A DNA stretch of 64,000 nucleotides, from positions 3,889,501 through 3,953,500 of the forward strand of contig NZ_CP049199.1 in the NCBI RefSeq assembly GCF_011045195.1. Direction: 5' to 3'. The DNA comes from Caulobacter soli. GTDB taxonomy: Bacteria; Pseudomonadota; Alphaproteobacteria; Caulobacterales; Caulobacteraceae. Positions within the stretch are counted from its first letter, which is position 1, and each line of letters opens with the position of its first letter. Position numbers and translations under genes: made by a program. The notes beneath the pieces were generated by a model, which made no database searches, was not told the DNA's origin, and saw only the letters and a list, made by a program, of their open reading frames with translations. Below are positions 59,765 through 64,000 of the stretch, one piece after another.

Positions 59765-61113
59765 GACACCCCTCGCACATAGGCGTCGACCGTGCCGGCG
59801 CAGCCGATCTTGTCGTCGCCTTCCAGGTCGGCGTAGCGGACGATGTCGTCGCGGATCGACGGACCCGCGTGGCCGCAGGCGCAGGGGCGGTAATCCAGCG
59901 CGATCTTGTCGCCCGTGATCACCCCGCCCCAGCGGCCGTCCAGCGACAGGTCGAAGAAGGCCGCCCTGCCCTCGATCTCCTCGCCCTCGACGTACGGCGC
60001 CAGGGCGTCGCCGTCCTTGTTGAGGATCAGCGGCACGATCCACGGCGGCACGTGATAGCGCCCGCCCCGCTGGCACTTGGGCATCGCCGAGTTCAGCTCC
60101 TGCATGCTGTAGTTCTGGAAGTGGCGGCCCGGCGGGATGTTGAAGGTCTCGTGCACGACGGCCTGATAGTCGTCCGGCAGCAGGGCGCGCTTCAGTCCGC
60201 CGCCCACATAGATGCAGTTGTCGGGATGGAAGTCGGCCGCGCCGAAGCCGCGCTCGCGCACGGTCTTGGCCACCGCATAAAGCCCGCTCCACAGGCCCGA
60301 GACGTAGAGCTTCTTGTCGCGGTTCTCGATGACCGCGTCGGCGGTCAGGTCGATGGCGGCGTCCACCACCGCCTGCCGCTCGCGCGAGGTGCGTTCGAAG
60401 TCGGCGATCTCCTCGGGCCGGGCCGAGCCGTCGGCGATCGTCTTGCGCATGACCACCATCCTGGTCAGAGCGCCCACGGTGATCGGCGGCACGGGATAGT
60501 CGAACCGGGGCCATTTCGGATCGGAGAAAGCGTCGTACTGGGCCTGGCCGATGATGATGTTCTTGGCCACCGCCGCCACCGGCGCGCAGCCGATCATCTT
60601 GCGGTCCTGAAGCGGCGTCACGCCCGAGCCCCAGGCGAAGGCCTGGACCGTGTCGACCCTAGACCAGGCCATGTCCCGCTCCGAGGCGATCAGCATCGCC
60701 GACTTGCCGGTGGTGCCGCTGGAGCACGAGATGAAGTGGCCGGCGGCCTGTAGCCGGGCGATCCAGTCGTCGATGTCGGCGATGTCCGCCGTGTCGATCG
60801 CCGCGATCGGATACGGCGAGATCGTGCCCAGCCACTTGATCAGCCGGTCCCACTTGCCCTCGATCAGAAAGCTCTCGGGATAGCTCTTGTAGGCGGTGTG
60901 CGGGAACAGCAGCGGGACCACGTCGGCCAGGGTCCGCACCGCGTCGATCCCCGCCTCGCGGGCGCGATGACCCAGCAGCTTGATGCGATCCCTGCGATCC
61001 TGGAACAGCGCGTCGATCGCCTGGAGCTGAGCGTCCGCGATCTGGTCGTGCGGGATGTCGAAGCGGTTGCCCGCCTCCGCCAAGCCAATCAGCCTGTCCC
61101 TCGCCTCTTCCAT
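59761..61113 (-). CDS. LuxE-like acyl-protein synthetase
   Basis: 450 residues. LuxE/PaaK-type adenylation signature ISCSSGTTGKSAML at 128-141; later segments ETFNIPPGRHFQNYSMQEL and CACGHAGPSIR are LuxE-like. LuxE activates a fatty acid as acyl-AMP and passes it to LuxC. A C-terminal Cys-rich CACG could be metal-binding or the acyl-carrying site. It precedes and overlaps luxC, as in fatty-acid reductase operons but in the order E then C. Divergent from a TetR gene across a 112-bp gap with the palindrome GCCATTAATGGC. Confidence 0.88.
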   Translation of the reverse strand: MEEARDRLIGLAEAGNRFDIPHDQIADAQLQAIDALFQDRRDRIKLLGHRAREAGIDAVRTLADVVPLLFPHTAYKSYPESFLIEGKWDRLIKWLGTISPYPIAAIDTADIADIDDWIARLQAAGHFISCSSGTTGKSAMLIASERDMAWSRVDTVQAFAWGSGVTPLQDRKMIGCAPVAAVAKNIIIGQAQYDAFSDPKWPRFDYPVPPITVGALTRMVVMRKTIADGSARPEEIADFERTSRERQAVVDAAIDLTADAVIENRDKKLYVSGLWSGLYAVAKTVRERGFGAADFHPDNCIYVGGGLKRALLPDDYQAVVHETFNIPPGRHFQNYSMQELNSAMPKCQRGGRYHVPPWIVPLILNKDGDALAPYVEGEEIEGRAAFFDLSLDGRWGGVITGDKIALDYRPCACGHAGPSIRDDIVRYADLEGDDKIGCAGTVDAYVRGVS

Positions 61114-61149
61114 TGTCTATCTCCCGAATGGCGGCTTGGTTTCGCGCTG

Positions 61150-61161
61150 GCCATTAATGGC
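61150..61161. promoter_or_regulatory. 12-bp palindrome GCCATTAATGGC
   Basis: Perfect palindrome in the divergent LuxE-like/TetR intergenic region, 37 bp upstream of the LuxE-like start and 65 bp before the TetR start. Candidate operator of the TetR regulator at 61226. Confidence 0.5.
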
Positions 61162-61225
61162 ACCTTATGCGTTTCATTTTGACGAACGGGTCGGGAAGAG
61201 CAAGTGAATTTTCGAAGGTCCGCGC

Positions 61226-61855
61226 ATGACCGACATCGCTAGGCCGCGCGCCGGCCGGCCGACGGCCGAGCAGGCGCAGGCGCGCCAGGGCGAACTGCTG
61301 GACGCCGCCCTGGACATGTTCCTGGAGCAGGGGTTCGAGCTGACGACGATGGAGGCCGTCGCCGCCTCGGTCGGCATGACCAAGCGCACGGTGTATGCGC
61401 GCTATCCCGACAAGGCCGCGCTGTTCCTGGCCTCGGTGCAGCGGGCGATCGAACGGTCGATCACGCCCCTGGACGGGATCGACGACAGCGACCTGGAAGC
61501 GGCCCTGATCGCTATCGCCCGCCTGCGCGTCGGCAATGTCATGACGCCGCAAGGCCTGCGGCTGCAGCGGATCATCAACACCGAGTCCTACCGCTTCCCG
61601 GCGATCTTCTCGATGGCCTACGACCAGGCCACCAAGCCGGTGATCGACGTCCTGGCCGCCCTGCTGCGCAAGCACGACGCGGCCGGGACGATTCGACTGG
61701 ACCGCCCGGACATGGCCGCCAACGTGTTCATGAGCATGGCCGTCAGCGGGCCGGTACGCATCATCGTCTCGGGCAACGCGCTGGACCCACGCGACATCGA
61801 GGACCGGATCGTCTTCGCGGTCCGGCTGTTCCTCGACGGCGCGCGGCCGCGCTGA
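61226..61855 (+). CDS. TetR-family transcriptional regulator
   Basis: 209 residues from ATG at 61226 with GAAGG upstream. The helix-turn-helix ELLDAALDMFLEQGFELTTMEAVAASVGMTKRTVYARYPDKAALFLASV is followed by a helical effector domain with the TetR_C-type segment LQRIINTESYRFPAIFSMAYDQA. It is divergent from the LuxE-LuxC operon and probably represses it. It converges with the DapB-like gene. Ligand unknown, perhaps the acid reduced by the LuxE/LuxC-like enzymes. Confidence 0.92.
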   Translation: MTDIARPRAGRPTAEQAQARQGELLDAALDMFLEQGFELTTMEAVAASVGMTKRTVYARYPDKAALFLASVQRAIERSITPLDGIDDSDLEAALIAIARLRVGNVMTPQGLRLQRIINTESYRFPAIFSMAYDQATKPVIDVLAALLRKHDAAGTIRLDRPDMAANVFMSMAVSGPVRIIVSGNALDPRDIEDRIVFAVRLFLDGARPR

Positions 61856-61867
61856 CCGCGGCCCTGA

Positions 61868-62905
61868 CTACGGGAAGCGCGCGATCACCTGGGGCAGGTC
61901 GGTGGTGGTGCGGATGCCCGCCGGCGCCGCGCACACGGCCGCGATGGCGTTCACGGCCCGGTGGGCGGTCAGGCCCGGGGTGAAGGCGGCGTAGTCCTCC
62001 GGGGCGACCGGGAAGGTGATGCCGACGTCCAGCGGCGTGTCGCCTTCGACCCGAATGCGCCAGCCGGATTCGCGCAGCTCCCAGTCGGTGTGCTCGATGT
62101 CGCGCGAGCAGTACCAGTTGGCGCGGAAGCGCAGCACGGGCTGGCCGTCGCGCATCCCCGAGATGGTGATCCGCTGGGCCGCGACCTGGCCCTTCTCGAT
62201 CACCCCGGCCGCGATCTCGACCTTGTTGGCCGCCGCCGACATCTCGCCGGTCGCGGTCCACTCGTCGATCTCGACGCCGATCCCGTCGGCGATCTGGGCC
62301 AGCGAGGCGGCGAAGTCGTGCTTCACATAGTCGACCTTGCGCTGGTCGAATTCGCCGATCGGCGCGCCGTAGCCCATCACGTAGAACAGGAGTTCGGGCG
62401 AGTTGCGGCTGGACATGTCCGCGAACTCCTCGATCGTCAGGCAGTCCAGGCGGCGCGACAGCGACAGCAGCGGAATGGCCAGCGCCTCGGTCACGAAGCC
62501 GGGGCTGGAGCCGGTGCTGTAGATCGAGCTGTTCCCCGTCTTGCAAGCCGTCTCGATCTTGTCCCGCACCGCCGGATCCATGCCGCGCGGATGGTGGAAG
62601 TCGCCGCGGGTGGTGACAACGTTCTTGCCCGAGGCCAGCAGGCGGCAGATCTCGTCGATGTCGGTGCCTTGGCGCATGTAGAGGACACAGTCGGCCTGGA
62701 CGGCCACCATCTCGTCGACCGAGTTGGTGGCGATCACGCCGCACGGCGCGACGCCGGCCAGCACGCCGGCGTCCTTGCCGGCCTTGGCCTCCGAGCTGAC
62801 CCACAGCCCGGCCAGCTCCAGTTCCGGATGCTCGATGACGGCGCGCAAGGCGCGCGCACCGATATTGCCGGTCGCCCACTGGATGATGCGATAAGGTTTC
62901 GCCAC
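61868..62905 (-). CDS. Dihydrodipicolinate reductase-like NAD(P)-dependent protein
   Basis: 345 residues from GTG at 62905 with AGGAGAGG upstream. The Rossmann N-terminus YRIIQWATGNIGARALRAVIEHPELELAGLWVSS and GKNVVTTRGDFHHPRG resemble DapB-N-like proteins of the 2,4-diaminopentanoate/DapB-related group. These are common in steroid- and terpenoid-degrading actinobacteria and sphingomonads, but their chemistry is poorly known. The C-terminal half (about residues 150-345) is of unknown fold. It is probably an oxidoreductase. It follows the MFS gene by 31 bp in the same direction. Confidence 0.83.
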   Translation of the reverse strand: MAKPYRIIQWATGNIGARALRAVIEHPELELAGLWVSSEAKAGKDAGVLAGVAPCGVIATNSVDEMVAVQADCVLYMRQGTDIDEICRLLASGKNVVTTRGDFHHPRGMDPAVRDKIETACKTGNSSIYSTGSSPGFVTEALAIPLLSLSRRLDCLTIEEFADMSSRNSPELLFYVMGYGAPIGEFDQRKVDYVKHDFAASLAQIADGIGVEIDEWTATGEMSAAANKVEIAAGVIEKGQVAAQRITISGMRDGQPVLRFRANWYCSRDIEHTDWELRESGWRIRVEGDTPLDVGITFPVAPEDYAAFTPGLTAHRAVNAIAAVCAAPAGIRTTTDLPQVIARFP

Positions 62906-62936
62906 GCGCCCTCTCCTAAATCTTTGTTTTCGTTGT

Positions 62937-64000
62937 TTATGGGGCCAGATAGCCCACGGTTTCCTGCTTGGGATCCGGCGAGTCCGCCCGCCAACGCACC
63001 GAACCCAGCGGGCGCTCCAGCCGGCGCCGGACCACCTTGGTCGAGCCTTCCAGCAGGAAGGCCTCCACGTCCGCCTGGACGGCGAAATCGGCCTGGGTGA
63101 AGCGGTCGCGCATGCGCAGATAGTCGCCCCAGGTGGGGAACTGATAGCGCTCGGTCCACAGGGCCGGATCGGCGACGTCGCGCGAGATCGACCAGTTGAA
63201 GGCCCCGTTGCGCATCCGCGTGCGCTGGACCTTCAGCATGGCGTCGTAATAGGGCCGCGCCTGGTCCGGATGGACCCGATAGTCGATCTCGATCACCACC
63301 GGGCCCGAGCGCAGGGTCAACGCCATGGCGACCTCGGGCTCATTGCCGATCTGCACCGCCTCGACCCCGCCGACGGCTGCTTCCGGCAGCCGGAACACGA
63401 ACGCCAGAAGCGGCGTGGCGCACAGGGCCGCGCCCGAGGCGACCACCGCCACCTGCACCGACCAGCCGTTGGCCACCACGCCCCACACGATCGCGCCCAC
63501 CGCGATGCCGCCCGTCAGGGCCGAGGAAAACAGCGACAGGGCCCGGGCCGTCACCCAGCGTGGCGAGGCCAGCTGAACCGAGATGTTGAACAGGGCAATG
63601 GTCAGGATGTTGCCCGCTCCGGCCAGGAACAGGCCCACGCAGGTCAGCCACAGCATGTGGCTGAAGCCCACCAGGATGATCGCCAGGCCGGATATCAAGG
63701 CCAGGATCCGCGTCGCCGTCTCGTTGCTCAGCCGCTCGCGCACCCGGCTGACCATCAGGGCGCCGGCCACGGCCCCGACGCCGCTCGACCCCAACAGGAC
63801 ACCATAGGCGCCGGCGTCGCCGTGCAGGAGGTCCTTGGCGATCAGCGGCGCCAGGGCCGAGGCCGAGGCGCCGGCGAAGCCGAACAGGAAGGCGCGGACC
63901 AGGACGGTGCGCACCGGTCCCGAATGCAGGGCATAGCGTCCGCCGGACACGATGGCCCGGTCGATCCGCTCGGGCGGCAGGCGCGACGGCACATGCCGCC
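62937..64000 (-). CDS. MFS transporter (enterobactin-exporter/DUF894 type), 5' end outside window
   Basis: The frame is open to the right edge, so the true start lies beyond 64000; a GTG at 63992 is not convincing as a start. At least 354 residues: about seven or eight membrane segments (ALAPLIAKDLLHGDAGAYGVLLGSSGVGAVAGALMVSRVRERL...) followed by a soluble C-terminal part of about 120 residues (VVIEIDYRVHPDQARPYYDAML...TKVVRRRLERPLGSVRW). The soluble tail is characteristic of the MFS_3 group. Function: export or uptake of an unknown organic compound. Confidence 0.87.
   Translation of the reverse strand, partial: RHVPSRLPPERIDRAIVSGGRYALHSGPVRTVLVRAFLFGFAGASASALAPLIAKDLLHGDAGAYGVLLGSSGVGAVAGALMVSRVRERLSNETATRILALISGLAIILVGFSHMLWLTCVGLFLAGAGNILTIALFNISVQLASPRWVTARALSLFSSALTGGIAVGAIVWGVVANGWSVQVAVVASGAALCATPLLAFVFRLPEAAVGGVEAVQIGNEPEVAMALTLRSGPVVIEIDYRVHPDQARPYYDAMLKVQRTRMRNGAFNWSISRDVADPALWTERYQFPTWGDYLRMRDRFTQADFAVQADVEAFLLEGSTKVVRRRLERPLGSVRWRADSPDPKQETVGYLAP

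Noticed and set aside
58355..61113. Bioluminescence operon
   Set aside because: Only LuxC- and LuxE-like genes are present; luxA, luxB and luxD are missing.
28546..62905. Complete steroid degradation cluster
   Set aside because: KSTD-like and paired dehydrogenases fit, but 9-alpha-hydroxylase and ring-cleavage (HsaA-D) genes are not in the window.

Overview
The window is GC-rich, densely packed DNA with the codon use and gene families of an alphaproteobacterium, most likely a Caulobacter relative. That placement is an inference from the pcc/mcc/bioB gene set and the intergenic repeats; there is no rRNA, tRNA or marker gene here to prove it. I saw no insertion sequence, prophage, CRISPR array or tRNA.

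Layout. (1) 1-5.4 kb: a two-partner secretion pair, tpsB then tpsA, on the minus strand. The adhesin TpsA runs off the left edge. (2) 5.5-14.4 kb: a tightly overlapping minus-strand operon pccB, small orf, pccA, merR, merR, bioB, then an NCS1 permease. It is faced by a divergent ScfR/PccR-type regulator, so propionyl-CoA carboxylation, its biotin supply and its control sit together. (3) 14.5-24.2 kb: methylcrotonyl-CoA carboxylase mccBA, a divergent LysR gene, two acyl-CoA ligases and two SDRs. (4) 24.3-28.2 kb: a MarR gene divergent from a secreted HSL-type esterase, then a dienelactone hydrolase-like gene and a type B carboxylesterase.

(5) 28.5-63 kb: a large catabolic region. It holds five SDRs, a TetR regulator, an Fe(II)/2-oxoglutarate dioxygenase, two MFS transporters, two Rieske oxygenase alpha subunits and a Rieske ferredoxin. 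It also holds a single acyl-CoA dehydrogenase plus two large/small acyl-CoA dehydrogenase pairs, two kinds of CoA-transferase, a crotonase and a CitE-like lyase. Further genes encode a TPP-dependent 2-oxoacid/acetoin-type E1 alpha/beta with a free-standing lipoyl protein, a 3-ketosteroid-dehydrogenase-like flavoprotein, a hotdog thioesterase, a Gfo/Idh oxidoreductase and a LuxC/LuxE-like acid-reduction pair under a second TetR. The mix of ring oxygenases, paired acyl-CoA dehydrogenases and a KSTD-like enzyme suggests breakdown of an alicyclic, terpenoid or steroid-like compound. The substrate cannot be read from the sequence.

Regulation. Two shared operator families are visible by eye. TATCG-N6-CGATA-like sites lie 46-99 bp upstream of almost every catabolic transcription unit between 33 and 58 kb (nine sites). 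GCTGAACA-NN-YGTTCAGC sites lie upstream of the SDR/TetR operon, the 2-oxoglutarate dioxygenase and the SDR at 58.3 kb. Together they define what looks like one co-regulated, undescribed degradation pathway. Its final products, propionyl-CoA and other acyl-CoAs, could feed the pcc and mcc operons on the left.
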